A DNA stretch of 64,000 bases from Herbiconiux sp. VKM Ac-1786. GTDB taxonomy: Bacteria; Actinomycetota; Actinomycetes; Actinomycetales; Microbacteriaceae. The stretch is from assembly GCF_015350805.1 (NCBI RefSeq), contig NZ_JADKSG010000002.1:806001-870000 (forward strand), given 5' to 3'. Below the pieces are notes generated by a model. It saw only the letters and a program-made list of their open reading frames with translations, was not told where the DNA came from and ran no database searches. Positions 1-7,782 of the stretch are shown one piece after another (position 1 is the first letter of the stretch; each line of letters begins with the position of its first letter). The position numbers and the translations under genes are program-made.

Positions 1-879
1 CGCGCAGCAGACGTGGCCCTGGTTGAAGAAGATGCCGTTGACGATGCCCTCGATGGCCTGATCGATGGGCGCGTCGTCGAAGACGATGTTCGCCGCCTTG
101 CCGCCGAGCTCGAGGGTGAGCTTCTTGCCGGTGCCCGCGGTGGAGCGCGCGATCTCGCGGCCCACGGCGGTGGAGCCGGTGAAGGCCACCTTGTTCACGT
201 CGGGGTGGTTGACGAGCGCGCGGCCCGTCTCGCCGGCACCGGTGACGATGTTGACGACACCGGCCGGGAGGTCGGCCTGCTGCAGGATCTCGGCGAACAG
301 CAGCGCCGTGAGCGGCGTGGTCTCGGCCGGCTTCAGCACGACGGTGTTGCCGGCGGCCAGGGCGGGTGCGATCTTCCACGCCAGCATGAGCAGCGGGAAG
401 TTCCACGGGATGACCTGGGCGGCGACGCCGAGCGAGCGCGGGTTCGCGCCGACGCCGGCGTACTCGAGCTTGTCGGCCCAGCCGGCGTAGTAGAAGAACC
501 AGGCGGCGACGAGCGGCACGTCGACGTCGCGGCTCTCCTTGATCGGCTTGCCGTTGTCGAGCGACTCGGCGACGGCGAGCTCGCGGGCGCGCTCCTGCAC
601 GAGGCGCGCGATGCGGAACAGGTACTTGCCGCGGTCGCGGCCCGACATGCGCGACCAGGTCTTCTCGTAGGCCTTGCGGGCGGCGGCCACGGCGCGGTCG
701 ACGTCGGCCTCGGTGCCGTTGGCGATGCGCGCGATCGGCTTCTCGGTGGCGGGAGAGATCGTCAGGAACGACTCTCCGGCGGCGGGGGTGAACTCACCGT
801 CGATGAACAGGCCGTACTCGGGCTTGAGGTCGAGGATCGCCGTCGACTCGGGGGCCGGGGCGTATTCGAGGAATGACAT
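1..879 (-). CDS. Aldehyde dehydrogenase family protein, 3' end beyond the window
   Basis: The first 293 residues of an NAD(P)-dependent aldehyde dehydrogenase are visible; the rest lies left of base 1. The start ATG at 877-879 gives MSFLEYAPAPES. The Rossmann region carries PWNFPLLMLAWKIAPALAAG followed by NTVVLKPAE, then FTGSTAVG and LELGGK with the general-base Glu. The visible part ends in GHVCCA, which contains the catalytic Cys (residue 291). Families of this kind are about 480-500 residues, so roughly 60% is seen. It starts 9 bases after deoC on the same strand. Since DeoC releases acetaldehyde, oxidation of that acetaldehyde is the likely role (inference from context). Substrate specificity cannot be read from the sequence. 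Confidence 0.93.
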   Translation of the reverse strand, partial: MSFLEYAPAPESTAILDLKPEYGLFIDGEFTPAAGESFLTISPATEKPIARIANGTEADVDRAVAAARKAYEKTWSRMSGRDRGKYLFRIARLVQERARELAVAESLDNGKPIKESRDVDVPLVAAWFFYYAGWADKLEYAGVGANPRSLGVAAQVIPWNFPLLMLAWKIAPALAAGNTVVLKPAETTPLTALLFAEILQQADLPAGVVNIVTGAGETGRALVNHPDVNKVAFTGSTAVGREIARSTAGTGKKLTLELGGKAANIVFDDAPIDQAIEGIVNGIFFNQGHVCCA

Positions 880-888
880 CGTGTGGTC

Positions 889-1911
889 CTAGTCGATCGT
901 GACGTAGTCGGCGCCGGAGTAGTGGCCCGAGCTGAGCTTCTGCCGCTGCAGCAGCACGTCGTTGAGGAGGCTCGAGGCCCCGAAGCGGAACAGGTGCGGC
1001 TGGAGCCACTCCTCGCCCACCGTCTCGGCGACGGTGACGAGGTACTTGATGGCGTCCTTCGACGAGCGGATGCCGCCGGCCGGCTTGACGCCGATCTTCT
1101 CGCCGGTGAGGCGGTGCCAGTCGCGCACGGCCTCGAGCATCAGCAGGGTGACGGGCAGCGTGGCGGCCGGGGCCACCTTGCCGGTCGAGGTCTTGATGAA
1201 GTCGCCACCGGCGAGGATCGCGAGCCAGGATGCCCGGCGCACGTTGTCGTAGGTGTTCAGCTCGCCGGTCTCGAGGATCACCTTGAGGTGCGCGAACGAG
1301 CCGTCGGCCCGGCGGCAGGCTTCCTTCACCGCGACGATCTCGTCGAAGACCAGGCCGTAGCGACCGGAGAGGAAGGCACCGCGGTCGATGACCATGTCGA
1401 TCTCGTCGGCGCCGGCGGCCACGGCGTCGGCGGTGTCGGCCAGCTTCACCGGCAGCGAGGCGCGGCCCGAGGGGAACGCGGTCGCGACGGCGGCGACGTT
1501 GATCAGCCCGTCACCGGGCTCGGTGACCCGGCCGGCGGCGTGGGCGTCGCCCAGCGCCTCGACGGCGTAGGGCACCATGTCGCCGTAGACGCAGACGGCG
1601 GCGACCCGCGGGGTCGAGGGGTCCCCCGCATCCGGCACCAGGGCCTTGGCCACGAGCGAGCGCACCTTGCCGGGGGTGTCGGCACCCTCGAGGGTGGTGA
1701 GGTCGATCAGCTCGATGATGCGGTCGAGGGCCCAGGCCTTCGACGTGGTCTTGATCGAGCGCGTGCCGAGCGAGGCGGCGCGCTGCTCGAGGCCCACGGT
1801 GTCGACTCCGGGGAGCCCGTCGAGGTAGCGCTTCAGGGTGGCTTCGGTCAGGTCGCCGCCGAGCACCTCCACGGCGCGCTGCGCGGGGCTGACCGCTCTT
1901 TCTATCGTCAC
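889..1911 (-). CDS. deoC: Deoxyribose-phosphate aldolase
   Basis: A class I aldolase that splits 2-deoxyribose 5-phosphate into glyceraldehyde 3-phosphate and acetaldehyde. With the GTG start at 1909-1911 the protein has 340 residues. The Schiff-base lysine is Lys240 in GGDFIKTSTGK and the second conserved lysine is Lys276 in GVKPAGGIR. A purine-rich stretch (GGGAAG) lies about 7-12 bases upstream of this GTG. An in-frame ATG at 1960-1962 would add 17 residues that look non-conserved. At 340 residues it is longer than E. coli DeoC (about 259) and resembles the longer actinobacterial/eukaryotic-type branch. It is followed closely by the aldehyde dehydrogenase gene, giving a two-step deoxyribose catabolic unit. 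Confidence 0.94.
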   Translation of the reverse strand: MTIERAVSPAQRAVEVLGGDLTEATLKRYLDGLPGVDTVGLEQRAASLGTRSIKTTSKAWALDRIIELIDLTTLEGADTPGKVRSLVAKALVPDAGDPSTPRVAAVCVYGDMVPYAVEALGDAHAAGRVTEPGDGLINVAAVATAFPSGRASLPVKLADTADAVAAGADEIDMVIDRGAFLSGRYGLVFDEIVAVKEACRRADGSFAHLKVILETGELNTYDNVRRASWLAILAGGDFIKTSTGKVAPAATLPVTLLMLEAVRDWHRLTGEKIGVKPAGGIRSSKDAIKYLVTVAETVGEEWLQPHLFRFGASSLLNDVLLQRQKLSSGHYSGADYVTID

Positions 1912-2017
1912 GAGGTCACTTCCCAATCCTTCGCGGCGACGACCCGTCCGGTCGTGCCGCATCCGTCGATTCTCTCATGCGGCTCTGCATGGCCACCGGA
2001 TGCGCGGCGAATCACCG

Positions 2018-2062
2018 CGCTGCCGCCCGTCCCGCTGCCACCCGTCCCGCTACCACTCGTCC
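2018..2062. repeat. Three tandem copies of a 15-bp unit across the MFS stop codon
   Basis: Units at 2018-2032, 2033-2047 and 2048-2062 follow the pattern CGCTRCCRCYCGTCC. The third unit contains the stop codon of the minus-strand transporter gene (2050-2052), so the array spans the end of the gene and the spacer to deoC. The remaining spacer up to the deoC start (about 1912-2017) shows no other clear feature. Confidence 0.75.
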
Positions 2063-3333
2063 TCGAGCATCCGCGGCCGGGCCACCACGATCCCGCTGAC
2101 GGTGAGCGCCAGGGCGGTGCCCACGAGGAACAGCAGCGGAACCGTCCACCCGCCGGTGGTGTCGTGCAGCACACCGACCACGAGCGGCCCGAGCGCGCCG
2201 ATGCCGTAGCCGATCGACTGCACGAACGAGCTCAGCGCCACCGAGCCCTCGTGGGTGCGGGTGCGCAGGTTGATCAGCACGAGCGACAGCGGGAACAGCA
2301 GCGGCCCGAGGCCGATGAACGCGACCCAGAGCCAGAGCGGTCCGCCGGGTGCGAGCAGCAGCCCGCCGTAGCCGACGAGGTAGAACACGACGCCGGCGGC
2401 GATCAGCGGGCCGACCGTCTTCATCCTCGTCGCGAGGATGGGCACGAGCAGCGCGGCGGGCAGCCCCATCACCGAGAACAGCGAGAGCAGCGCGCCGGCC
2501 TCGGCCTCCGAGGCCCCGGCGACGTCGGTCAGGATGCTCGGCAGCCAGGCGAACATGGCGTAGGCGTTCACCGAGGTGAGGGCGAAGACGAGCATCAGCG
2601 ACCAGGCGACCGGCGAGCGCAGAACGCGCCCGGAGCCCTTGCGGCGCTCGAGGGGCACCTCGACGGGCACGCCGCCGGGCCCGAGCCGGCCTGCGGCGTC
2701 CGCCGGGGCGGCGTCGTCTGCGGCATCGCGCCGGTCGCGCATCCGCCTGGCCAGCAAGGTCACGAGTGGCACCAGCGCCAGTACCGCGAACACGGCCCAC
2801 ATGCCCACCGACACCCGCCAGCTGCTGGCGTCGGCCACCGGCACGGCGACCAGCGGCGGCAGGGTGGCGCCCATCGCCATGATCGTCGCGTACAGCGCGG
2901 TCAGCAGCCCGATGCGGTCGGGGAAGTACGTCTTGACGAGCGGGGGCAGCAGCACGTTCGCCACGCCCATGCCCGCGAAGGTCACGGCGCTGGCGAGCAC
3001 GAGCACGAGGTACGAGCCCGAGGATGCGCGCACCAGATGCCCGAGCAGGATGGCGAGGATCGCCACCACCATCACCCGTTCCACGCCGAACCGCCGGTGC
3101 AGCGCGGGGGCGAACAGCCCGACCACGGCGAAGCTCACGGGCGGCAGGGTGCCGAGGAAACCGATGCCGATCGCGCCGATCGCGAAGTCCTGGCCGATGC
3201 GGTCGTAGATCGGCGAGAGCGCGGCGACGGCGGTGCGGAGGTTGAGCCCGACGAGCACGACGGCGAGCAGCGCGACGGTGCGGCCCTGCCAGAGCGGCCG
3301 CACCCCGGCGCCGCCCCGGTCAGCGGGCGTCAT
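2050..3333 (-). CDS. MFS transporter, CynX/NimT-like
   Basis: A 427-residue polytopic membrane protein with about 12 predicted hydrophobic segments in two halves, split by a charged loop near residues 195-235 (RRMRDRRDAADD...LERRKGS). Overall character matches the cyanate/nitroimidazole transporter branch of the major facilitator superfamily (short N-terminus, LNLRTAVAALSPIYDRIGQD near helix 1). The substrate is unknown. The ATG lies 14 bases inside the end of ribF, so it is probably translated from the truB-ribF transcript. That is a placement inference; nothing links its function to flavin synthesis. Confidence 0.85.
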   Translation of the reverse strand: MTPADRGGAGVRPLWQGRTVALLAVVLVGLNLRTAVAALSPIYDRIGQDFAIGAIGIGFLGTLPPVSFAVVGLFAPALHRRFGVERVMVVAILAILLGHLVRASSGSYLVLVLASAVTFAGMGVANVLLPPLVKTYFPDRIGLLTALYATIMAMGATLPPLVAVPVADASSWRVSVGMWAVFAVLALVPLVTLLARRMRDRRDAADDAAPADAAGRLGPGGVPVEVPLERRKGSGRVLRSPVAWSLMLVFALTSVNAYAMFAWLPSILTDVAGASEAEAGALLSLFSVMGLPAALLVPILATRMKTVGPLIAAGVVFYLVGYGGLLLAPGGPLWLWVAFIGLGPLLFPLSLVLINLRTRTHEGSVALSSFVQSIGYGIGALGPLVVGVLHDTTGGWTVPLLFLVGTALALTVSGIVVARPRMLEDEW

Positions 3334-4258
3334 CGAGCAGGCGCCGGGCGTTCAGCACGTCGTCGTCCATCTGGGCGATCAGCGGGTCGATGCCCGTGAA
3401 CTTCACCTGGCCGCGGATGCGCGCGACGAACGACACGTCGACCACGTGGTCGTAGAGATCGAGATCCTCGTCGAGCACGTAGGCCTCGACCTGCTTCTGC
3501 GGCACGCCGTCGAAGGTGGGGTTGTTGCCGACCGAGATCGCGGCGGGATAGCGCTGCCCCGCATCCGTCAGCCAGCCGGCGTAGACGCCGTCGGCGGGGA
3601 TGAGCCCCTCGGACTCGGGTGAGAGGTTGGCGGTCGGGTAGCCGAGCTCGCGACCGCGCTTGGCGCCGTGCACCACCATGCCGCGCACGGTGGGCGCCCG
3701 GCCGAGCAGCTCGGAGGCGCGCTCGACGTCGCCCTGGGCGAGGAGCTCCCTGATCCAGGTCGAGGAGACCTTGCGCTCCTCGGCCGGTCGCACGTCGGGG
3801 ATGAGGTCGACGTCGAAGCCGAACTCCCCGCCGAGCTCGCGCAGGGTGTCGATCGTGCCGCGGCCCTTGGCGCCGAAGCGGAAGTCCTCCCCCACCATCA
3901 CGACCTCGGTGCGGCAGACGCCGGTCAGCACGCGCTCGACGAACTCGCGCGGGGTCATCGAGGCGAGGGCCTCGTCGAACGGCAGGAAGATCGTGACGTC
4001 GACCCCGGTCTCCTCGAGCAGCTCCAGGCGCTGGGCGTTGCCGATCAGCGCCTCGGGCCGGAGGGCGGGGTCGAGCTGAGCGAGCGGATGCCGGTCGAAG
4101 GTGATGACGACGCTCGTCAGCCCGCGCCGGGCGGCGACGTCGATCAGCTCGGCGATCACGGCGCGGTGGCCGGCGTGCACCCCGTCGAACTTGCCGATGG
4201 TGACGGCGGCGGGGCCGAAGCCCTCGGGCACCTCGGCCAGCGAGTGGTAGGCCCTCAT
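3320..4258 (-). CDS. ribF: Bifunctional riboflavin kinase / FAD synthetase
   Basis: Converts riboflavin to FMN and then to FAD. The N-terminal nucleotidyltransferase domain opens with VTIGKFDGVHAGHRAVI, containing the GxFDGxHxGH signature, and the ISSTxIR-type motif appears as KVSSTWIRELL. The C-terminal riboflavin kinase domain carries GYPTANL and the substrate-loop segment GVYAGWL. The chosen ATG at 4256-4258 overlaps the stop of the upstream membrane-protein gene (ATGA), giving 312 residues, the usual family size. Longer in-frame starts lie inside the upstream gene and were rejected. It is the fourth gene of the truB-led unit; its own 3' end overlaps the MFS start. Confidence 0.96.
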   Translation of the reverse strand: MRAYHSLAEVPEGFGPAAVTIGKFDGVHAGHRAVIAELIDVAARRGLTSVVITFDRHPLAQLDPALRPEALIGNAQRLELLEETGVDVTIFLPFDEALASMTPREFVERVLTGVCRTEVVMVGEDFRFGAKGRGTIDTLRELGGEFGFDVDLIPDVRPAEERKVSSTWIRELLAQGDVERASELLGRAPTVRGMVVHGAKRGRELGYPTANLSPESEGLIPADGVYAGWLTDAGQRYPAAISVGNNPTFDGVPQKQVEAYVLDEDLDLYDHVVDVSFVARIRGQVKFTGIDPLIAQMDDDVLNARRLLDDAR

Positions 4259-4668
4259 CGGGTGCGTCGCAGCCAGAGCATGCCGAGCACGGGCAGCACG
4301 AGCGGGATGAAGAGGTACCCGGCGCCGTACCACGACCACACCGACGCCTTCGCGAACAGCTCGGGCAGGAACAGGCTCAGGGTGCCGACGGTGAGCACGC
4401 CGATCAGCTCGAAGGTGATCGTGACCCAGGCGATGCGGTACCAGACCCGGCCCGGGATGATCAGCGCGGCCGTGGCGATGATGTAGACGACGGCGGCCAC
4501 CGCGGAGAGCGTGTAGGCGAACGGCGCCTGGTCGAACTTGCCGATGATCTCGACGACCGAGCGGCCGGTGGCTCCGAGGGCCAGGATGGCGTACACCGCG
4601 ATCAGCACCCGGCCGATGCCCCGGGCTCGGGTGCGGGGCGGGGTCGGGGCGAGGGTGTCGTGAGCCAT
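4255..4668 (-). CDS. Small four-helix membrane protein, function unknown
   Basis: 137 residues with four hydrophobic segments at about 18-38, 52-72, 80-103 and 113-132, and an Arg-rich N-terminal tail (PPRTRARGIGR). No catalytic motif or known domain can be seen. The stop codon overlaps the ribF start as ATGA, so ribF translation is coupled to it. It lies 25 bases after another small membrane-protein gene of similar topology, and the two may be a pair that works together (inference). No function is assigned. Confidence 0.8.
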   Translation of the reverse strand: MAHDTLAPTPPRTRARGIGRVLIAVYAILALGATGRSVVEIIGKFDQAPFAYTLSAVAAVVYIIATAALIIPGRVWYRIAWVTITFELIGVLTVGTLSLFLPELFAKASVWSWYGAGYLFIPLVLPVLGMLWLRRTR

Positions 4669-4693
4669 GGCTCTAGAAGTTTATGGCACCCGC

Positions 4694-5062
4694 TCAGCTT
4701 CCCTGCACGAACCAGATCACGTTCATCCGGTAGACCATGACGGCGACGGCCAGGCAGATCGCGCCGAGGATGACGGTGCTCCAGCGGCTGCGCTCGACCA
4801 GCGCCCAGAAGCCGCCGGCGACGGGCAGCAGCACGGCCGAGACGAGGTACACCCAGAACTCCAGCGGGTCGCCCGAGGGGGTGTTGCCGAAGGCGGGGGC
4901 GGCGATCGCGACCACGAGCTGCACGATCAGCAGCACCTCGACGAGGGCGGTGGCGCCCATCGTGAGGTCGGTGGGCTTGCGTCCGGCGAGGCCGAGCACC
5001 ACGCACAGGATGCCCGCCAGCACGGCCACGGCCACCTGCACGATCGTGAACCACTCGATCAC
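4694..5062 (-). CDS. Small four-helix membrane protein, function unknown
   Basis: 122 residues with four hydrophobic stretches at about 3-26, 34-57, 68-88 and 93-114. The GTG start overlaps the truB stop as GTGA, so it is translationally coupled to truB. The central segment has NTPSGDPLEFWVYLVSAVLLP between helices 2 and 3. No recognised motif. The position between truB and ribF, which are often direct neighbours in bacteria, suggests a lineage-specific insertion of two membrane genes. Confidence 0.8.
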   Translation of the reverse strand: MIEWFTIVQVAVAVLAGILCVVLGLAGRKPTDLTMGATALVEVLLIVQLVVAIAAPAFGNTPSGDPLEFWVYLVSAVLLPVAGGFWALVERSRWSTVILGAICLAVAVMVYRMNVIWFVQGS

Positions 5063-6030
5063 GGGGTCTCCTCGCCGGGGCTGGGTGCGTATTCGTCTGG
5101 CGGAAAGTTCACGATGCTCTTGGCCGATGCCCCGGCGCGCTCGACGAGGCCGACCAAGCGCCCCTCGGCGGTGACGGCGGCTACTGGGCCGGAGGGCACG
5201 TCGTCGGTCACGGGGATGCGCTGGCCGTGGCCGAGGGCGGCGGCGGCCGGGCCGTCCACGTCGAGCACGGGGAACAGGGAGCGGGCCACGTCGGCCGGCG
5301 CGCGGAGCGGGAGCGGTTCGCCCGCCTCGACGAGGGTGTCGAGGGCGTCGAGGGTCGGGGCATCCGTCACCGAGAACGGCCCCACGCGGGTGCGCCGCAG
5401 CTCGGTCAGGTGGCCGCCGACGCCGAGGGCCGCGCCCAGGTCGCGGGCGATCGCGCGGATGTAGGTGCCCGAGGAGCAGACGACGCGCACGTCGACGTCG
5501 ACGACCGGATGCCCGTCGTCGTCGACCCCGGCGCGGCCGGCGCCGAGCACCTCGAGCTCGGAGACGGTGACGGTGCGGCTCTTCAGCACGACGTCCTCGC
5601 CGGCGCGCACGCGGGCGTAGGCGCGCTGGCCGTCGACCTTGATGGCGCTGACCGAGCTCGGCACCTGCTCGATCGTGCCGCGCTGCGCGTCGAGGGCGCG
5701 GTCGATCTGCTCGTCGTCGAGACCCTGCACGGTTCCGGCGGGTGCGCGCTCGAGCAGCTCGCCCTCGCGGTCGTCGGTGGTGGTCGTCGCGCCGAGGCGG
5801 ATGGTGGCGAGGTACTCCTTGTCGAGGCCCACCAGGTAGGTGAGGAGTCGCGTGGAGCTGTTCAGGCCGAGGATGAGCAGCCCGGTCGCCATCGGGTCGA
5901 GGGTGCCGGCGTGGCCCACCTTGCGGGTCTGGGCGAGCCGGCGGGTGCGACCCACGACGTCGTGGCTGGTGCGGCCGGCGGGCTTGTCGACCAAGAGGAT
6001 GCCGCTGGCCGTGCTGGAGGGACTCTTCAC
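5059..6030 (-). CDS. truB: tRNA pseudouridine(55) synthase
   Basis: Makes pseudouridine 55 in the T-loop of tRNAs. The N-terminal region has LLVDKPAGRTSHDVV and the motif II segment GHAGTLDPMATGLL with the catalytic aspartate. KEYLATIRLGATTTTDD and the C-terminal VVCSSGTYIRAIARDLG are family hallmarks. The GTG at 6028-6030 has GAGAAAG eight bases upstream and gives 323 residues; an in-frame start at 6069 would add 13 residues and is less likely. It heads the unit truB - two membrane proteins - ribF - MFS. Upstream, a plus-strand island separates it from rbfA, its usual partner. Confidence 0.96.
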   Translation of the reverse strand: MKSPSSTASGILLVDKPAGRTSHDVVGRTRRLAQTRKVGHAGTLDPMATGLLILGLNSSTRLLTYLVGLDKEYLATIRLGATTTTDDREGELLERAPAGTVQGLDDEQIDRALDAQRGTIEQVPSSVSAIKVDGQRAYARVRAGEDVVLKSRTVTVSELEVLGAGRAGVDDDGHPVVDVDVRVVCSSGTYIRAIARDLGAALGVGGHLTELRRTRVGPFSVTDAPTLDALDTLVEAGEPLPLRAPADVARSLFPVLDVDGPAAAALGHGQRIPVTDDVPSGPVAAVTAEGRLVGLVERAGASAKSIVNFPPDEYAPSPGEETP

Positions 6031-6074
6031 GCCGGGCACTTTCTCACGCTGCCACGCTAACAGGTGCACGAGCG

Positions 6075-6080
6075 TAGGCT
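6075..6080 (+). promoter_or_regulatory. -10 element of a probable leaderless promoter
   Basis: TAGGCT ends 6 bases before the ATG at 6087. No Shine-Dalgarno sequence is present, so transcription probably starts at or next to the A of the start codon. Confidence 0.55.
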
Positions 6081-6086
6081 CGGAGC

Positions 6087-6701
6087 ATGGTTGACCCCGC
6101 TACTCCGGCCAGTGCGTACGCCGACACGCTCGCGGCCGAGATCCGTCACAACTACCGACTCGGCCGGGTGATCGTCGGAGTCGACGGTGTCGAGCACACG
6201 CGGGCCTTCGCCGACGAGCTCGCGGCCGCGTTCGCGCGAGCGGGGGTCGAGGCGGTTCGCGCGTCGCTCGACGACTTCCAGCGGCCCCGTTCGGAGCGCC
6301 TGCGCCTGGGTGCGGACTCCCCCGAGGGCTACTATCTCGACCGCTACGACCTCGACACGCTGAAGCGGGTGCTGATCGAGCCGTTCCGGATGGCCGGCAG
6401 CACCGGGTTCCAGACCACCGCCTTCGACGCGGCGCGCGACGTGCCGGCCGAGGCGCGCTGGCTGACGGCTCCGGCGGACGCCGTGCTGGTGCTCGACGGG
6501 CCGTTCCTGCAGCGGTCGGGTCTGCGTGGGCAGCTCAACTTCACCGCCTACCTCGAGGGCCGGAACGCCGAGCTGCCGCCCACGGTTCTCGGGGCGGACG
6601 CGCTGTACCAGGCCGAGGCCGGGCCGCGGTTCGGGGCGAGCGCCATCGTCGATGTGAGTTCGCCCGAGCATCCGCGTCGCAGCTTCGCCGACAGCTGCTG
6701 A
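6087..6701 (+). CDS. Uridine-kinase-like protein with a degenerate P-loop
   Basis: 204 residues with the layout of the uridine/nucleoside kinase-like NTPase group: VIVGVDGVEHTRAFADELA near residue 28, a DDF motif (SLDDFQRPRSERLRLG), YYLDRYDLDTLKRVL, and a Walker-B-like LVLDGPFL followed by a short insert (QRSGLRGQLNFTAYLE). The expected GxxGxGK[ST] phosphate loop is not there: after VDG comes VEHTR, two residues short and with no Gly-Lys-Thr. Either the nucleotide is bound differently or catalysis is lost. It is the first gene of the plus-strand island; mutY follows after 35 bases with its own promoter. Its role is unknown. Confidence 0.8.
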   Translation: MVDPATPASAYADTLAAEIRHNYRLGRVIVGVDGVEHTRAFADELAAAFARAGVEAVRASLDDFQRPRSERLRLGADSPEGYYLDRYDLDTLKRVLIEPFRMAGSTGFQTTAFDAARDVPAEARWLTAPADAVLVLDGPFLQRSGLRGQLNFTAYLEGRNAELPPTVLGADALYQAEAGPRFGASAIVDVSSPEHPRRSFADSC

Positions 6702-6724
6702 CGCCCCGGGCACCCGGCCCGATC

Positions 6725-6730
6725 TAGGCT
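6725..6730 (+). promoter_or_regulatory. -10 element of a probable leaderless promoter (mutY)
   Basis: TAGGCT ends 6 bases before the ATG at 6737; no Shine-Dalgarno sequence. The hexamer and spacing are identical to those in front of the gene at 6087. Confidence 0.55.
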
Positions 6731-6736
6731 GTCAGG

Positions 6737-7615
6737 ATGCCCTCCCCGACGCCGTTCTCGACGGCAGTGGTCTCGTGGTTCGCCACCGCGGCGCGGGACC
6801 TGCCCTGGCGGCGACCCGGATTCACGGCCTGGGGCACGCTGGTCAGCGAGTTCATGCTGCAGCAGACGCCGGTGGTGCGGGTGATCCCGCGGCTGGAGGA
6901 GTGGCTCGTGCGGTGGCCGACGCCCGCTTCGCTCGCTGCGGCACCGGCCGGGGACGCGGTGCGGGCGTGGCAGTCGCTCGGGTATCCGCGGCGGGCGCTG
7001 AACCTGCACGCTTGCGCGGTGGCGATCACGGACCGCTTCGGCGGGGTGGTGCCACGCGACGTGCCGTCGCTGCTGTCGCTGCCCGGGGTCGGGGACTACA
7101 CGGCGCGCGCGGTCGCGGTGTTCGCCTATGGTGACCGGCACCCGGTGGTCGACACGAACATCCGCCGGGTGATCGCGCGGGCCATCTCGGGCGCGCCGGA
7201 TGCGGCGGCACCCAACGCGCGCCTCGACCTGCCCGCGATGACGGCGCTGCTGCCCGCCTCGGACTCGGCTGCGGCGCGCTTCAACGCCGGGATGATGGAG
7301 CTCGGCGCGCTCGTCTGCACGGCTCGCGCGCCCCGCTGCTCGCAGTGCCCCGTGGCCGACCTGTGCGCCTGGCGGGCGGCGGGCTACCCGGAGTCTCCCG
7401 TCGCGCGGCGACCGGTGCAGAGGAAGTACGAGGGCTCGGACCGCCAGGCGCGCGGCATCGTCCTCGGCGTGCTCAGGGCCTCCCCTGACCCTGTTCCCCA
7501 CGCCGCTCTGAGTGACGCCCTTCCTGACTCCGCGCGCCTCGGCCGAGCCCTCTCGGGTCTCCTGGCCGACGGCCTCCTGATCGCCCACTCCGACGACGTC
7601 TACGCTCTTCCTTAG
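6737..7615 (+). CDS. mutY: A/G-specific adenine DNA glycosylase
   Basis: Removes adenine mispaired with 8-oxoguanine. Visible landmarks: catalytic Glu38 in SEFMLQQTPV, helix-hairpin-helix LPGVGDY at 115-121, catalytic Asp139 in VVDTNIRRV, and a 4Fe-4S cluster site Cys194-x6-Cys201-x2-Cys204-x5-Cys210. At 292 residues it has a short C-terminal region (about 75 residues after the cluster) in place of the full NUDIX-like 8-oxoG recognition domain of about 130 residues found in E. coli MutY. This shortened form is common in actinobacteria. Transcribed divergently from truB. Confidence 0.94.
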   Translation: MPSPTPFSTAVVSWFATAARDLPWRRPGFTAWGTLVSEFMLQQTPVVRVIPRLEEWLVRWPTPASLAAAPAGDAVRAWQSLGYPRRALNLHACAVAITDRFGGVVPRDVPSLLSLPGVGDYTARAVAVFAYGDRHPVVDTNIRRVIARAISGAPDAAAPNARLDLPAMTALLPASDSAAARFNAGMMELGALVCTARAPRCSQCPVADLCAWRAAGYPESPVARRPVQRKYEGSDRQARGIVLGVLRASPDPVPHAALSDALPDSARLGRALSGLLADGLLIAHSDDVYALP

Positions 7616-7664
7616 CTCCTTCCTGGCCGCGCCCTTCCTTGGGAGGCGACCCATGCCCATCGTC

Positions 7665-7721
7665 GGCAAGCGCGGAGCGCGCGGCAGTCCTCCAGGTGCT
7701 GCCGCGCACTCCGTGCTTGCC
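7665..7721. repeat. Long inverted repeat with 23-bp arms
   Basis: Arms 7665-7687 and 7699-7721 pair at 21 of 23 positions around an 11-base loop. The sequence lies between mutY and the HNH gene, both on the plus strand. It could terminate mutY transcripts, but no T-tract follows. It is longer than a typical terminator and could be a dispersed palindromic repeat. The rest of the 167-bp spacer shows nothing else clear except an AT-rich patch at 7769-7781 just before the next start. Confidence 0.7.
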
Positions 7722-7782
7722 CTCGAGGATCGTGGCCGGGTCACAGAGTCCAGTGTCGGTGGTCTCTGATTGAATTAATCTC

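Noticed and set aside
883-3399. A plus-strand open frame of 838 codons
   Set aside because: It lies opposite deoC, the MFS gene and part of ribF, has an Arg/His/Gly-rich composition with no domain, and results from high third-position GC on the other strand.
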